Shown here piece by piece: positions 47,034 to 56,939 of a stretch of 64,000 bases of DNA. The notes under the pieces were generated by a model. That model was not told where the DNA came from, searched no databases, and saw only the letters and a list, made by a program, of their open reading frames with translations. The DNA comes from CAZQQU01 sp964595625 (GTDB lineage Bacteria; Bacteroidota; Bacteroidia; Flavobacteriales; Flavobacteriaceae). Numbering within the stretch: the stretch's first letter is position 1; each line of letters opens with the position of its first letter. Position numbers and translations under genes: made by a program. The DNA lies in NCBI GenBank assembly GCA_964595625.1, contig CAZQQU010000002.1, positions 62,001 to 126,000 of the forward strand. The letters run 5' to 3'.

Positions 47034-47603
47034 TTACAAACGGTAACCTATTCCTAGGCCTCCATAAAATTCGATAGTAGTAAAGCGTTCTTGTACTTGC
47101 TCGTTAAAATTCCGACCTATATTGCCATACAGTGAGACCACAAAAGAGTTGCTGAAATTCCACTTGTAACCAGCTCCAATTCCCACAATAAACCCACTCA
47201 TGTCGGTAACAACTACCACTTCGTTGGGTGGTGTGTCGTTCGTGGTGCCCAATTCGGGAGTGGTGGTTTCTTCAAAATCTCCAAAACGGTACTTCACAAA
47301 AGGATTAATAAAAAAACCAGAGCCGGGATTATTGGTGCCAAAATAGTAGTTGTAGCCGAGTTTGACACTGTGAGTTTTAAATTCTCTACTCCCTTCTTCG
47401 GAATGGTAATTAATACGGTCGTTAAAATGAAGCTCCAATTCGATTCCCCCGTCATAGGTGACTAATCGCTCGTAGCCTACTTCGACCGAGGCTATCGCTA
47501 AGGTATTTGCAATGTTGTACTTAAGTTCGTTTTTTGGGAATTCTTGAGCGGTAAGAGAGCCTACTTGAAGTAGTACGACTAAAAAGAATAACCGAGTTGT
47601 CAT
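47034..47603 (-). CDS. Outer-membrane beta-barrel protein
   Basis: A 189-residue protein: signal peptide 1-19 (LFFLVVLLQVGSLTAQ), then a small eight-stranded barrel pattern with Gly/aromatic ends (GVELGYER, VKLGYNYYFG, FINPFVKYRFG, GIGAGYKWNFSNSFVVSLYGNIG, FYGGLGIGYRL). OmpA/OmpW-like size. Function unknown. Its stop abuts the DUF4837 stop with no gap. Confidence 0.78.
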   Translation of the reverse strand: MTTRLFFLVVLLQVGSLTAQEFPKNELKYNIANTLAIASVEVGYERLVTYDGGIELELHFNDRINYHSEEGSREFKTHSVKLGYNYYFGTNNPGSGFFINPFVKYRFGDFEETTTPELGTTNDTPPNEVVVVTDMSGFIVGIGAGYKWNFSNSFVVSLYGNIGRNFNEQVQERFTTIEFYGGLGIGYRL

Positions 47604-47692
47604 AATAATACTTTTTTGGGTAAAAATACTTAAATAAAAATAGTATTCTTGGGCTTTTATCAGCTACTTATTAACGACTTATTCGTGATAAC

Positions 47693-48424
47693 TTAGCCCG
47701 AATTTCTTCCGGCCTCACCCGGGTAGAGTTTCCAAGCTTCGTCGCTTTGCCAATACTCTTTGGTATCAATGTCCATAATGGTCAGAGGGCCTTTAAAGGC
47801 TGCCCCCGTATCTATATTCCACACGTTGGCCATTTGTGTAGGAGTCTGTTTGTCTATACGTGTAACCGGGGTATGCCCGATATAAATTTCGTCAAACAAA
47901 AGCAAGCGTTTGGGATAATGCGGATGCGTTTTGGGTAGGGTTTTGTCTAAGCCCAAAGCCATTTCCCAAAGAGTACGGTCCCAGTAAAAAGGCAAAGGTT
48001 GATATTCGCGAAGCGGGCCATGAATGTTTTGAAATCCTGCATGAATAAACAGCCGATTTTGATTGTCAATGTAGAAATTGTCCAATCTATTCAAAAATTT
48101 CAAATGTGCCTCTCGGTTTTTAAAGCCCTCACGTTGGTAGGCGTCCATGGTTGATTGACCGCCGTGTTGAACCCATTCTTGGGTGAGGGTTTCACCTTGT
48201 AGCCAACGGCAACACAAATCGTCGTGATTGCCTCGTAAAAAAATACAACGTTGCCGTTGGTTTAGTTCGATTAAATAAGTAAGGGTGTGGTAACTGTCAC
48301 TCCATCCATCCATATAATCCCCTAAAAAAATTAGAGTGTCATCAGGTTGTATATTGGCTCGTTCAAAAACTTGTTTGACAGCTTTTAAAGCACCATGTAT
48401 GTCGCCGATCACTAATGTTCTCAT
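47693..48424 (-). CDS. Metallophosphoesterase (Ser/Thr phosphatase-like)
   Basis: A 243-residue calcineurin-like phosphoesterase. Metal motifs: GDIHGALK (D-x-H), FLGDYMDGWSDS (GDxxDxG-like), LRGNHDDLC (GNHD) and a late HAG and GHTPV. The pattern fits the PPP-type family (PrpA/ApaH-like). Substrate unknown. No signal peptide. Divergent from the moxR-bat operon. Confidence 0.9.
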   Translation of the reverse strand: MRTLVIGDIHGALKAVKQVFERANIQPDDTLIFLGDYMDGWSDSYHTLTYLIELNQRQRCIFLRGNHDDLCCRWLQGETLTQEWVQHGGQSTMDAYQREGFKNREAHLKFLNRLDNFYIDNQNRLFIHAGFQNIHGPLREYQPLPFYWDRTLWEMALGLDKTLPKTHPHYPKRLLLFDEIYIGHTPVTRIDKQTPTQMANVWNIDTGAAFKGPLTIMDIDTKEYWQSDEAWKLYPGEAGRNSG

Positions 48425-48686
48425 ACATATTCAGCCTAAAGGCTATAGGATTTTGGGGGAGTTTTAAAAATCAATATACACAATTTTAGAAGGGTACTAG
48501 TGGTAGGAAATAATAAGCTCATCTTATTGCTTTGTCAAAGGTTTTTAAAAGATTCCTTAAATTTATAACTTTTGATGATAAATATTTCTTAAACGGTTTT
48601 GTTAATCAATTTTTTAACCAATTATTAACAGCCGGAAAAGCTAATATTTGGCAATTTGCAACACATTACAAAAAAAAGGGAATAAA

Positions 48687-49688
48687 ATGGACATTCAATC
48701 AACAATTGATATTGGTGCATTAAATGAAAAAATTCAACAAGAAAGTGCTTTTATAGACGTATTGTCTTTTGAGATGAACAAAGTCATCATCGGTCAAAAG
48801 CATATGGTAGAGCGTCTTTTAATCGGGCTTTTAGGTCGTGGCCATATATTGTTGGAGGGAGTGCCTGGCTTGGCTAAAACTTTGGCCATAAACACCTTGG
48901 CAAAAGCCGTTCAGGGAAGTTTTAGCCGTATTCAGTTTACACCTGATTTACTTCCGGCCGATGTCATTGGAACACTTATTTACAATGCTAAGCTCAATGA
49001 TTTTAGTATTAAAAAAGGTCCCGTATTTGCTAATTTTGTTTTGGCCGACGAGATCAACAGAGCCCCCGCTAAAGTGCAATCAGCACTTTTAGAGGCCATG
49101 CAAGAAAAGCAAGTGACTATCGGAGAGGAAACCTACAAACTTGAGCAACCCTTCCTGGTGATGGCCACTATGAACCCTATCGAACAAGAAGGAACCTATC
49201 CGTTACCGGAAGCGCAAATGGACCGGTTTATGCTTAAAACCGTTATTAATTATCCTCAATTACACGAGGAGCAATTGATTATTCGTCAGAATTTACAAGC
49301 GGAGTTTGCTACCGTCAACGCTGTGATTACGGTAGATCAAATATTACGAGCACAACAAGTGGTCCGCGAGGTTTATATGGACGAAAAAATTGAAAAATAC
49401 ATACTGGATCTAATTTTTGCTACCCGTACACCCGAACTGTACCAACTACAAGAATTGAAACCTTTAATTGAGTACGGTGCTTCTCCCCGGGGTAGTATTA
49501 ATTTGGCTTTGGCAGCCAAATGTTATGCCTTTATCAAACGTCGAGGTTACGTGATTCCGGAAGATGTTCGCGCTGTAGTTCACGACGTGTTGAGACACCG
49601 CATCGGTGTAACGTATGAGGCGGAAGCCGAAAATATCACCTCACAGGAAATTATCAATAAAATTATCAACCAAATAGAAGTTCCCTAA
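48687..49688 (+). CDS. moxR: MoxR-family AAA+ ATPase
   Basis: About 333 residues. Walker A GVPGLAKT, Walker B VLADEINRAPAKVQSALLEAMQE, sensor MATMNPIEQEGTYPLPEAQMDRF. Start taken at ATG 48687 (MDIQSTIDIG), preceded by an AAAGGGA stretch; the frame reaches 48648 but no family homology is expected there. MoxR ATPases act as chaperones that insert cofactors or metals, paired with VWA proteins. First gene of the moxR-DUF58-bat operon; upstream 260 bases show only degenerate promoter motifs. Confidence 0.95.
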   Translation: MDIQSTIDIGALNEKIQQESAFIDVLSFEMNKVIIGQKHMVERLLIGLLGRGHILLEGVPGLAKTLAINTLAKAVQGSFSRIQFTPDLLPADVIGTLIYNAKLNDFSIKKGPVFANFVLADEINRAPAKVQSALLEAMQEKQVTIGEETYKLEQPFLVMATMNPIEQEGTYPLPEAQMDRFMLKTVINYPQLHEEQLIIRQNLQAEFATVNAVITVDQILRAQQVVREVYMDEKIEKYILDLIFATRTPELYQLQELKPLIEYGASPRGSINLALAAKCYAFIKRRGYVIPEDVRAVVHDVLRHRIGVTYEAEAENITSQEIINKIINQIEVP

Positions 49689-49768
49689 TCTCCATGCACT
49701 AAAAAAAGGAGTAGGATCCGTCTAATTTAGATAACAATTCTCCACTATGGGTGGGTAGAGTTATGGCT

Positions 49769-50635
49769 ATGGAAACTAAAGAACTTTTAAAAAAAGTACG
49801 CAAGATTGAAATTAAAACCAAGAGGTTGAGTAACGACCTTTTTGGCGGGGAATATCACAGTGCGTTTAAAGGGCGAGGAATGACCTTTAGTGAAGTCCGT
49901 CAGTACCAGTACGGTGATGACGTACGAGCCATTGACTGGAATGTAACTGCTCGCTATAACCTGCCCTTTGTGAAAGTGTTTGAAGAAGAACGCGAATTGA
50001 CCTTAATGCTATTAGTCGATATTAGCGCTTCGGAAGTTTTTGGTACCGGTGCCCAGTTTAAAAACGAAATCGTTACAGAAATTGCAGCTACCTTAGCTTT
50101 CTCTGCCCTCCAAAATAATGATAAAATAGGGCTCATTCTTTTTACGGATCAAATCGAATTATTTATTCCACCGAAAAAAGGGAAATCGCACGTTTTACGG
50201 ATTATTCGCGAATTAATTGAATTCCGTCCCCAAAGTAAAAAAACCAATTTGGCCCAAGCCTTAGAGTTTTTAGCTAATGTAACCAAAAAACGGGCTATTT
50301 GTTTTTTGATTTCTGACTTTATCACCGACGAAAATTATGAGAAATCATTAAAAATAGCGGCCAAAAAACACGATTTAACCGGAATTTGTATCTACGATAA
50401 ACGCGAACAACAACTGCCCAATATTGGGGTGGTTCAAGTACGAGATGAGGAAAGTGGTCAAGTACGGCTAGTAAATACAGCCTCTAAAAAAACGCAGCTT
50501 AATTACGCACGCTATTTTAACGAGAAAGATCAGTTGTTTAAAGAGCGCTTTCAGCGAAGTGGGGCCGGAGTAATTCGGTGTAGTGTGGACGAAAGCTATG
50601 TAAAAAAATTACTCAATTATTTTAAAAGTAGATAA
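49769..50635 (+). CDS. DUF58 domain protein of the Bat operon
   Basis: About 288 residues with the DUF58 signature RRGMTFSEVRQYQYGDDVRAIDWNVTARYNLPFVKVFEEEREL (abridged), and a VWA-like core (LLVDISASEVFGT). Start chosen at ATG 49769 (METKELLKK), with ATG 49763 equally possible; a GTG at 49751 is less likely. DUF58 proteins partner MoxR ATPases. Cytoplasmic, no helices. Lies 80 bases after moxR and 5 bases before the BatD-like gene. Confidence 0.9.
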   Translation: METKELLKKVRKIEIKTKRLSNDLFGGEYHSAFKGRGMTFSEVRQYQYGDDVRAIDWNVTARYNLPFVKVFEEERELTLMLLVDISASEVFGTGAQFKNEIVTEIAATLAFSALQNNDKIGLILFTDQIELFIPPKKGKSHVLRIIRELIEFRPQSKKTNLAQALEFLANVTKKRAICFLISDFITDENYEKSLKIAAKKHDLTGICIYDKREQQLPNIGVVQVRDEESGQVRLVNTASKKTQLNYARYFNEKDQLFKERFQRSGAGVIRCSVDESYVKKLLNYFKSR

Positions 50636-50640
50636 GTATC

Positions 50641-52281
50641 ATGCTTCTCCAAGGTTTTATAAAAAATGGTAAATACCTGTCACTGCGTTGGGTTGTGGTG
50701 TGGGTGCTTTTCTTTTTTATTTCGCACTCTTTTGCGCAAGTGACGGCGAGCATAGATACAACACAAATCAAGATCGGTGAGGAAATTAAATATGCCATTT
50801 CGGTAGAAACCGATTCATTAACTCCGATTACTTTTCCCGAAGGGCAAACATTTTTACCCTTGGAAGTCATTGATTTTTATCCCACCGATACCATTCGTGA
50901 AAACCAACGGGTGACTCTGATAAAGAAATACGGTCTGACGCAATTCGATTCGGGGAGGTATGTGATTCCTCAACAATTGGTTCGTATTCGAGAGCAAGCT
51001 TATTTTACCGATACTTTGGTTGTAGAAGTGGCCGATGTGGAGGTCGATACACTCAAACAGGGTATGTATGATATCAAACCTCATATTGCAGTCCCACCGG
51101 TAAAAACGCCTTGGTTTAGTTCTTGGGGGTGGATCGTACTTTTGGTGTTAGTAATTGCTTGGATTCTATATCTACTGTTTAAAAAGCTTCGAACTCAACA
51201 AACCCAAGAAAAGCGATTGCCTCCCTTTGAAGAGGCTTTGGTAGCGCTACAACAATTGGATGCATCGGACTATCTGCGCCAAAATAAGGTTAAAGATTAT
51301 TACTCGGGACTTACTGAAATTGTCAAACGTTACCTCGACCGTGAGGTGGATAATGCCGTTTTAGAAAGTACGACCGAAGAACTGATTACCAAGCTCGAGA
51401 TTCATAAAAATTCCGGGAATTTAGATTTTGACAAAAAAACCATTGATAAGCTTAGAGAGATTCTCCAGCGTGCGGATTTGGTAAAGTTTGCCAAAATGCA
51501 AACCGATACCGGTCAAGTGCAATTAGACCGCCAGGATATCGAAGAAATTATTAAAGAAACCCATCAAATAATTCCCCAACCCACGGAAGAGGAGTTGCTT
51601 CAAGAAGAACAATACCGACAAGAGGTACTTCGGAAAAAACGACGACGAAAAAATACAATCATTATTAGTAGTTCGATTGGGATGCTTCTGCTAGGATTGG
51701 TAATTTGGGGAACTATCAGTGGTATGGAACAAGTTCGAAATACCCTTTTCGGAAATTATACCAAGAGTTTACTGGAACAAGAGTGGGTGAAAAGTGACTA
51801 TGGACATCCTGCCGTGGTAATCGAGACCCCAGAAGTTCTTGTTAGAAAATCCACCTCCGATGGATTTACCATTTCAGACAACCCGGAGGATGTATTTACT
51901 TTTGGAGATATTCAGAAAGAGTTGTTTGTCTATGTAGGGTCTTCCAAAACCCAACAAATAGATGAAGATCAACTGCGATTAGTACTTCAAGAAAAATTGG
52001 CTTTGTTAGAAAAGAATGGAGCGATCAATTTGATTGTCAATGACGAACCGTTTGAAACTCAAAAAGGCGTCAAAGGATTTAAAGCGGCCGGAGAGTTTAA
52101 TATACATCTGGGAGACAATTCTTATAAAAAAACCAAGAGCGAGTACCTGTTGTTAGTATTCGCACAAGAAGGAGCCATCCAAGAAGTATTAGTGGTTAAT
52201 GAAAAAGAAGACGTTTATGCCCAGCAAATAAAAGAAAGAATTATTAATTCCGTTGAGATAGAAGTGTTTAAAGCGCAATGA
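50641..52281 (+). CDS. BatD-like protein with two transmembrane helices, in the Bat operon
   Basis: 546 residues. Signal peptide about 1-33 (WVLFFFISHSFAQ), an N-terminal beta domain resembling the start of BatD (DTTQIKIGEEIKYAISVE), a transmembrane helix about 161-180 (WGWIVLLVLVIAWILYLLF), a cytosolic helical region like DUF4381 (YYSGLTEIVKRYLDREVDNAVLESTTEELITKL, abridged), a second helix about 340-363, and a C-terminal domain of about 180 residues with no family I recognise. Overlaps batA by 4 bases. Function inferred as an accessory of the Bat complex. Confidence 0.8.
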   Translation: MLLQGFIKNGKYLSLRWVVVWVLFFFISHSFAQVTASIDTTQIKIGEEIKYAISVETDSLTPITFPEGQTFLPLEVIDFYPTDTIRENQRVTLIKKYGLTQFDSGRYVIPQQLVRIREQAYFTDTLVVEVADVEVDTLKQGMYDIKPHIAVPPVKTPWFSSWGWIVLLVLVIAWILYLLFKKLRTQQTQEKRLPPFEEALVALQQLDASDYLRQNKVKDYYSGLTEIVKRYLDREVDNAVLESTTEELITKLEIHKNSGNLDFDKKTIDKLREILQRADLVKFAKMQTDTGQVQLDRQDIEEIIKETHQIIPQPTEEELLQEEQYRQEVLRKKRRRKNTIIISSSIGMLLLGLVIWGTISGMEQVRNTLFGNYTKSLLEQEWVKSDYGHPAVVIETPEVLVRKSTSDGFTISDNPEDVFTFGDIQKELFVYVGSSKTQQIDEDQLRLVLQEKLALLEKNGAINLIVNDEPFETQKGVKGFKAAGEFNIHLGDNSYKKTKSEYLLLVFAQEGAIQEVLVVNEKEDVYAQQIKERIINSVEIEVFKAQ

Positions 52282-53285
52282 TAGCCTTGCAATTTGAATT
52301 TGTAAACCCCGAAATGTTTTGGTTATTGCTATTGATTCCAATAGCGATTGGCTGGTACATTTGGCAACGGAACCAGTGGACTGCCTCGGTTAAATTGTCT
52401 TCGGTTCAGGGGTTTAAAGAGTCCTCTTTCATAGCTAAATTACGTCCCGTTCTTTTGTTATTGCGTTTAGTGGCTTTGGCTTTTTTAGTGATAGCGCTGG
52501 CTCGTCCTCGTTATGTGGATGTCTCTACCCGAATTAAAAAAACGGAGGGAATAGATATCGTGATGGCGATAGATATTTCGGCCAGTATGCTAGCCCGGGA
52601 CTTGCGACCCAACCGACTTGAAGCACTTAAAAAAGTAGCCTCGGAGTTTGTAATGGGAAGGCCTAATGACCGCATTGGAATAGTAATTTATGCCGGGGAA
52701 AGTTATACCCAAACGCCTTTAACTATCGATAAGCGAGTGGTTATTAATGCCATTAACGACATTCGTTATACCGATGCCATTGAAGGAGGAACCGCTATTG
52801 GAATGGGGTTGGCCACAGCAGTCAATCGGCTTAAAGAAAGTCCCTCTTCAGAAGGACGGGTGGTTATATTGCTCACCGATGGGGAAAACAACAGCGGTTT
52901 TATTGATCCGAATATTGCTACTGAATTGGCTGTTCAGTTTGGTGTAAAAGTATATTCCATCGGGCTAGGGACTACCGGTATGGCGATGGCCCCGGTTGCG
53001 ATTAATCCCAACGGAACTTTTCAGTATGCCCAGGTTCCCGTGGTGATTGATGAAGCCTTATTACAAAACATTGCAGAGGCTACTGGAGGTCTGTATTTTA
53101 GAGCCGATGACAATCAGAAGTTGGAACAGATATACGACGAGATTAACAAATTGGAAAAAACCGAAATTGAAGAGTTACAATTTACCCATTACGACGAAAA
53201 ATATAGGTTTTTTGCCCTTTGGGGAGGCTTGTTTTTGTTGCTTGAAATCTTTTTAAAATTAACGGTTTACAGAAGCTTTATATAA
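52278..53285 (+). CDS. batA: BatA, von Willebrand factor A domain membrane protein
   Basis: 335 residues: two N-terminal helices (about 10-27 and 57-75), a VWA domain with a complete MIDAS (DISASM, then TPLT and LTDGENNSG) facing the periplasm, and a C-terminal helix (about 308-325). Aerotolerance operon protein; binds protein partners through the metal site. ATGA overlap with the preceding gene, and its stop touches batB. Confidence 0.93.
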   Translation: MIALQFEFVNPEMFWLLLLIPIAIGWYIWQRNQWTASVKLSSVQGFKESSFIAKLRPVLLLLRLVALAFLVIALARPRYVDVSTRIKKTEGIDIVMAIDISASMLARDLRPNRLEALKKVASEFVMGRPNDRIGIVIYAGESYTQTPLTIDKRVVINAINDIRYTDAIEGGTAIGMGLATAVNRLKESPSSEGRVVILLTDGENNSGFIDPNIATELAVQFGVKVYSIGLGTTGMAMAPVAINPNGTFQYAQVPVVIDEALLQNIAEATGGLYFRADDNQKLEQIYDEINKLEKTEIEELQFTHYDEKYRFFALWGGLFLLLEIFLKLTVYRSFI

Positions 53286-54328
53286 TGTATCAGTTAGAAG
53301 AAACATTTTATTTTTACCTACTGGCAAGTATTCCTATTTTGCTAGTTGCCTTTTTATGGCTGCAGTGGTGGAAAAAAAGAGCTCAAAACCAATTCGCTTC
53401 CGCGGAAGCATTAAAGATTTTGGCACCAGCCAAATCAAAATCCAAGCCGGTACTGAAACTGCTGATGGTCTGTTTGGCCATCGCACTTTGGGTGATTGCT
53501 TTAGTGAATCCAAGAATTGGAACCACCACCGAACAGGTCAAACGCGAAGGCATTGATATCGTTTTTGCATTGGATGTTTCCAAAAGCATGCTGGCAGAAG
53601 ATATTGCCCCCAATCGCTTAGAAAAGTCCAAGCAGCTGGTCTCTCAGTTACTCAATCAGTTGGCTGGCGATCGAGTGGGGGTGGTAGGCTATGCCGGTAG
53701 TGCTTTCCCTCAAGTACCCATTACCACCGATTATGCGGCTGTACGAATGTTTCTCAATGCCATGAATACCGATATGGTATCTTCACAAGGTACTGCCATT
53801 GCTGAAGCCATCACGATGGCGACTTCCTTTTTTAGGGAGGAAGACCAAACCAATAAGGTGATTGTTATAATTTCAGACGGAGAAGACCATCAAGGAAATA
53901 TCGAAGCTGCGGTGGCTGCGGTGCAAGAAAAAGGAATTAAAATTATTACCGTCGGGGTAGGTACTCCCGCAGGAGCACCCATTCCTATCAAGCGAAACGG
54001 CGTTCTCGATTCCTACCAACGGGATCAAAATGGCGAACGGGTAATCACTCGAATGGACGATACCATTTTAACCGCTATGGCCGAACAAACCGGCGGAATT
54101 TATATAGCGGGTCAGGTTACATCTCAAGTAGTTGAAAATATTCAAGAATATATAAATACCCTTGATAAAACAGAGTTTGAGTCGGTCCAATATGCCGATT
54201 TTAAAAGTTATTTTCAGTGGTTTTTGGCAGGAAGCTTGCTGTTTCTTTTTTTGGATATCTTTTTGTTGGAAAGAAAAACAAAATGGATAGAACGTTTGGA
54301 TTTATTTAACGAAAAGAAAAGTGAATAA
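53285..54328 (+). CDS. batB: BatB, von Willebrand factor A domain membrane protein
   Basis: 347 residues, same plan as BatA: N-terminal helices, VWA domain with MIDAS (DVSKSM, ISDGEDHQG), C-terminal helix and a Lys/Glu-rich tail. Start overlaps the batA stop by one base (TAATG). The BatA/BatB pair arose by duplication and is kept adjacent in Bacteroidota. Confidence 0.93.
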   Translation: MYQLEETFYFYLLASIPILLVAFLWLQWWKKRAQNQFASAEALKILAPAKSKSKPVLKLLMVCLAIALWVIALVNPRIGTTTEQVKREGIDIVFALDVSKSMLAEDIAPNRLEKSKQLVSQLLNQLAGDRVGVVGYAGSAFPQVPITTDYAAVRMFLNAMNTDMVSSQGTAIAEAITMATSFFREEDQTNKVIVIISDGEDHQGNIEAAVAAVQEKGIKIITVGVGTPAGAPIPIKRNGVLDSYQRDQNGERVITRMDDTILTAMAEQTGGIYIAGQVTSQVVENIQEYINTLDKTEFESVQYADFKSYFQWFLAGSLLFLFLDIFLLERKTKWIERLDLFNEKKSE

Positions 54329-55142
54329 AGTAGTATTAGTCATAGCATTGTTGTACTTTCCGCTTGTTTTTTCGCAAAGCAAAGAAGAAATTAAGCGGCA
54401 AAATCAGATTGATCAATTGCTGTACGAGGCCGAAAAAAGCATTCAACAAGGCGATTTCCCGGCGGCAGAAGCAGCCTATCGAAAAGTGATTGCTATGGAT
54501 CAAGACCAAGTGGTGGCACGCTATAATTTAGGTTCTGCTTTTTATCAGAATCAAAAAAATATGGAAGCTGGCAAACAATTTGTGGATGCTGCCGAAAAAG
54601 CCCAGACCAAGGACGAAAAACACCGGGTGTTTCATAATCTAGGAAATACACTGATGCGTGAAAAAAATTATGCGGGAGCCGTCGAAGCCTATAAAAATGC
54701 TTTGAGAAATAATCCTCAAGACGACGAAACTCGTTATAATTTGGCTTTAGCTAAAAAGTTATTGGAAGAACACGGCGGAGGAGGTGGCGAAGACCAAGAG
54801 CAGGACCAAAATCAAGATCAACAACAAGATGAACAAAACCCGGATCAGGGAGAGAATCAGGAGGACAACCAGGGAGGAAACGACTCCCAAGACCAACCTG
54901 ACCAGGGAGATTCGGGAGACGATCAAGAACAACAGCAATCGCAGCCGGATGATAATTCGGAACAACAACAAGAACAACCCGATGCGGGTGAGGCTAATCA
55001 ACAAGCTATAGAGGGACAACTCTCGCAACAACAAATTCAAAGTTTGCTAGAGGCAATCGAAAACGAAGATAAAAAGGCACAAGACAAGATTAATGCTGAA
55101 AAACAAAAAGGAGTGCCTGTAAAACCGGAAAAAGACTGGTAA
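54321..55142 (+). CDS. batC: BatC, tetratricopeptide protein with acidic Gln/Asp tail
   Basis: 273 residues, GTG start (54321), with a signal peptide (VVLVIALLYFPLVFSQ), three to four TPRs (about 30-150; AEAAYRKVIAMDQDQVVARYNLGSAFYQNQKNME, abridged) and a C-terminal low-complexity Asp/Gln/Glu/Asn-rich segment (about 160-235), then a short helix and basic end (PVKPEKDW). TPR scaffold of the Bat complex. Overlaps batB by 8 bases. Confidence 0.9.
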   Translation: MNKVVLVIALLYFPLVFSQSKEEIKRQNQIDQLLYEAEKSIQQGDFPAAEAAYRKVIAMDQDQVVARYNLGSAFYQNQKNMEAGKQFVDAAEKAQTKDEKHRVFHNLGNTLMREKNYAGAVEAYKNALRNNPQDDETRYNLALAKKLLEEHGGGGGEDQEQDQNQDQQQDEQNPDQGENQEDNQGGNDSQDQPDQGDSGDDQEQQQSQPDDNSEQQQEQPDAGEANQQAIEGQLSQQQIQSLLEAIENEDKKAQDKINAEKQKGVPVKPEKDW

Positions 55143-55161
55143 TTAATTGGTAGTGAATAAA

Positions 55162-56937
55162 ATGAAAGCAATGATGCGTTCAAAATGGATATTTATAGTG
55201 TTTTTTACTTTATGGGTGAGTCCTCTGTTCTCACAAATAAAGTTTGAAGCCCGTGTTAGTAAAACGAAACTGGGAGTCAATGAGCGTTTGCGAGTAGACT
55301 TCGAAATGAATGAAGATGGGGATAATTTTCAGCCCCCATCCTTTCAAGGATTTCGTGTGGTTGCCGGGCCCAATCAATCCATTAGTAATTCGTGGATAAA
55401 CGGAAAAAGAACCTATTCCAAAACCTTTACCTATTTCTTATCCCCCACAGCTACCGGAAAATTTACGATTGGTCAGGCTACCATTCATATTAAGGGTGAA
55501 ACCTATAAGACGATTCCCATTGAAGTGGAGGTCACTGCGGCGGTAGACCGCCCTACCGATGGAGATAATAATGAAATCGTTTCTTCGGGGGAGATTCATC
55601 TCGTAGCGGAAGTTTCTAAAACAAACCCATATCTCAACGAAGCCATCACCGTAGTGTATAAGCTCTACGTGTCACCCGATACCTCTGTAGGAGGCTGGCG
55701 GGTAATAAGCAATCCTACTTTTGCCGATTTCTGGAGTCAAAGTGTGGACAACCAGCAGCTCCAAGTACGTGAAGGCACCTACAATGGGAAACCCTACCGA
55801 TATGCTATTTTAAGGAGTACAGTGTTGTATCCTCAAAAAACAGGGGAAGTAGTTATAGAGCCGCTAACTTTGGATGTACAAGTGGAAGCTCGTACCAATC
55901 GAAGAGACTTTTGGGGACGACCCATTATGACTCGTATCAATCAAACCATTAGCTCGGGAAGTCGAAAAATAAATGTTAAAAACTTACCCGAAAATGGAAA
56001 GCCCAACAGCTTTAACGGGGCCGTGGGCGATTTTACGATGAAAGTGATTTCTAATAAAGATCAGTTAGATGCCCAGGAATCCTTAGAAGTTAATGTTGAA
56101 ATTTCCGGAAACGGAAACCTCAAACTGTTTAGACCTCCTAAATTTAATTTCCCCCAAGCTTTTGAAGTCTATGATCCCGAGTTTAAAGATCGAACCACTA
56201 CTACTGAAAAAGGTATGCGAGGTAGTATCAGTGAAAGCTATACCTTAATCCCGCAATTCCAAGGAAACTATACGATTGACCCCGTTGAGTTTAGCTATTT
56301 TGACCCCATTTCCGAAACTTATAAAATACTCCGTTCCGAACCCCTTCAAATTGCAGTGGATCGGGGTCCCTTGGCTCAAACAAGTAGTTCCGGTTCTACT
56401 ACACCCTTAAAACAGCCTGTTGAAATGAGCCAACAACAGTTTAAATTCATCAAATTGCGTCCTGAATTACAGCCGCAAGAATCGGGTCATTTCTTTATGT
56501 CACCACTTTTCTGGACTTTGTTAGTGAGCCCGATACTAGCCATACCTTTATTTATGTTTTTTATCAAAAAACAACGTCGCTCGGCGGCTGATGTCGAGGG
56601 GCAGCGTCTTAAAGTGGCGGGTAAATTGGCTAAAAAATACTTGTCAGAAGCCAAAAAGAATATGGACAATGATAAGCACTTTTACGAATCTCTAGAACGA
56701 GCTCTGCACAATTATCTCAAAGCCAAATTGCATCTAGAGACTACCGATTTTTCCAAAGATAATATTAAAGAAATCCTCTTAGAAAAACAGGTGACCGAAC
56801 ACCAGGCCAACGAATTTATAAACTTGCTTCAAAGTTGTGAATTTGCTCGCTATACTCCTGCTTCTCAAGGTACTATAGAAACCGATTATCAAAAAGCCAT
56901 CCAAATACTTTCAAATATTGATAAACAAATTGCTTGA
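55162..56937 (+). CDS. batD: BatD, oxygen-tolerance protein
   Basis: About 592 residues. Start at ATG 55162 (MKAMMRSKWIFIVFFTLWVSPLFSQ signal peptide); TTG 55147 and GTG 55153 upstream are weaker. Several Ig-like beta domains (about 25-430; VSKTKLGVNERLRVDFEM, abridged), one transmembrane helix (about 448-470: SPLFWTLLVSPILAIPLFMFF), and a cytosolic helical C-terminus. Typical BatD plan and length. Confidence 0.92.
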   Translation: MKAMMRSKWIFIVFFTLWVSPLFSQIKFEARVSKTKLGVNERLRVDFEMNEDGDNFQPPSFQGFRVVAGPNQSISNSWINGKRTYSKTFTYFLSPTATGKFTIGQATIHIKGETYKTIPIEVEVTAAVDRPTDGDNNEIVSSGEIHLVAEVSKTNPYLNEAITVVYKLYVSPDTSVGGWRVISNPTFADFWSQSVDNQQLQVREGTYNGKPYRYAILRSTVLYPQKTGEVVIEPLTLDVQVEARTNRRDFWGRPIMTRINQTISSGSRKINVKNLPENGKPNSFNGAVGDFTMKVISNKDQLDAQESLEVNVEISGNGNLKLFRPPKFNFPQAFEVYDPEFKDRTTTTEKGMRGSISESYTLIPQFQGNYTIDPVEFSYFDPISETYKILRSEPLQIAVDRGPLAQTSSSGSTTPLKQPVEMSQQQFKFIKLRPELQPQESGHFFMSPLFWTLLVSPILAIPLFMFFIKKQRRSAADVEGQRLKVAGKLAKKYLSEAKKNMDNDKHFYESLERALHNYLKAKLHLETTDFSKDNIKEILLEKQVTEHQANEFINLLQSCEFARYTPASQGTIETDYQKAIQILSNIDKQIA

Positions 56938-56939
56938 TT

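Noticed and set aside
48641..48658. TTTG-containing motifs ahead of moxR
   Set aside because: They miss the TAnnTTTG consensus by at least one base and have no matching -33 element, so no promoter was called.
54784..55011. Repetitive DNA with many CAA/GAT-like units
   Set aside because: It looks like a tandem repeat but is the low-complexity coding tail of batC, with no constant unit length.
54759..55040. Hydrophobic 93-codon frame on the minus strand
   Set aside because: An antisense shadow of the Asp/Gln-rich tail of batC, where GAT/CAA codons read as Leu/Ile on the other strand.
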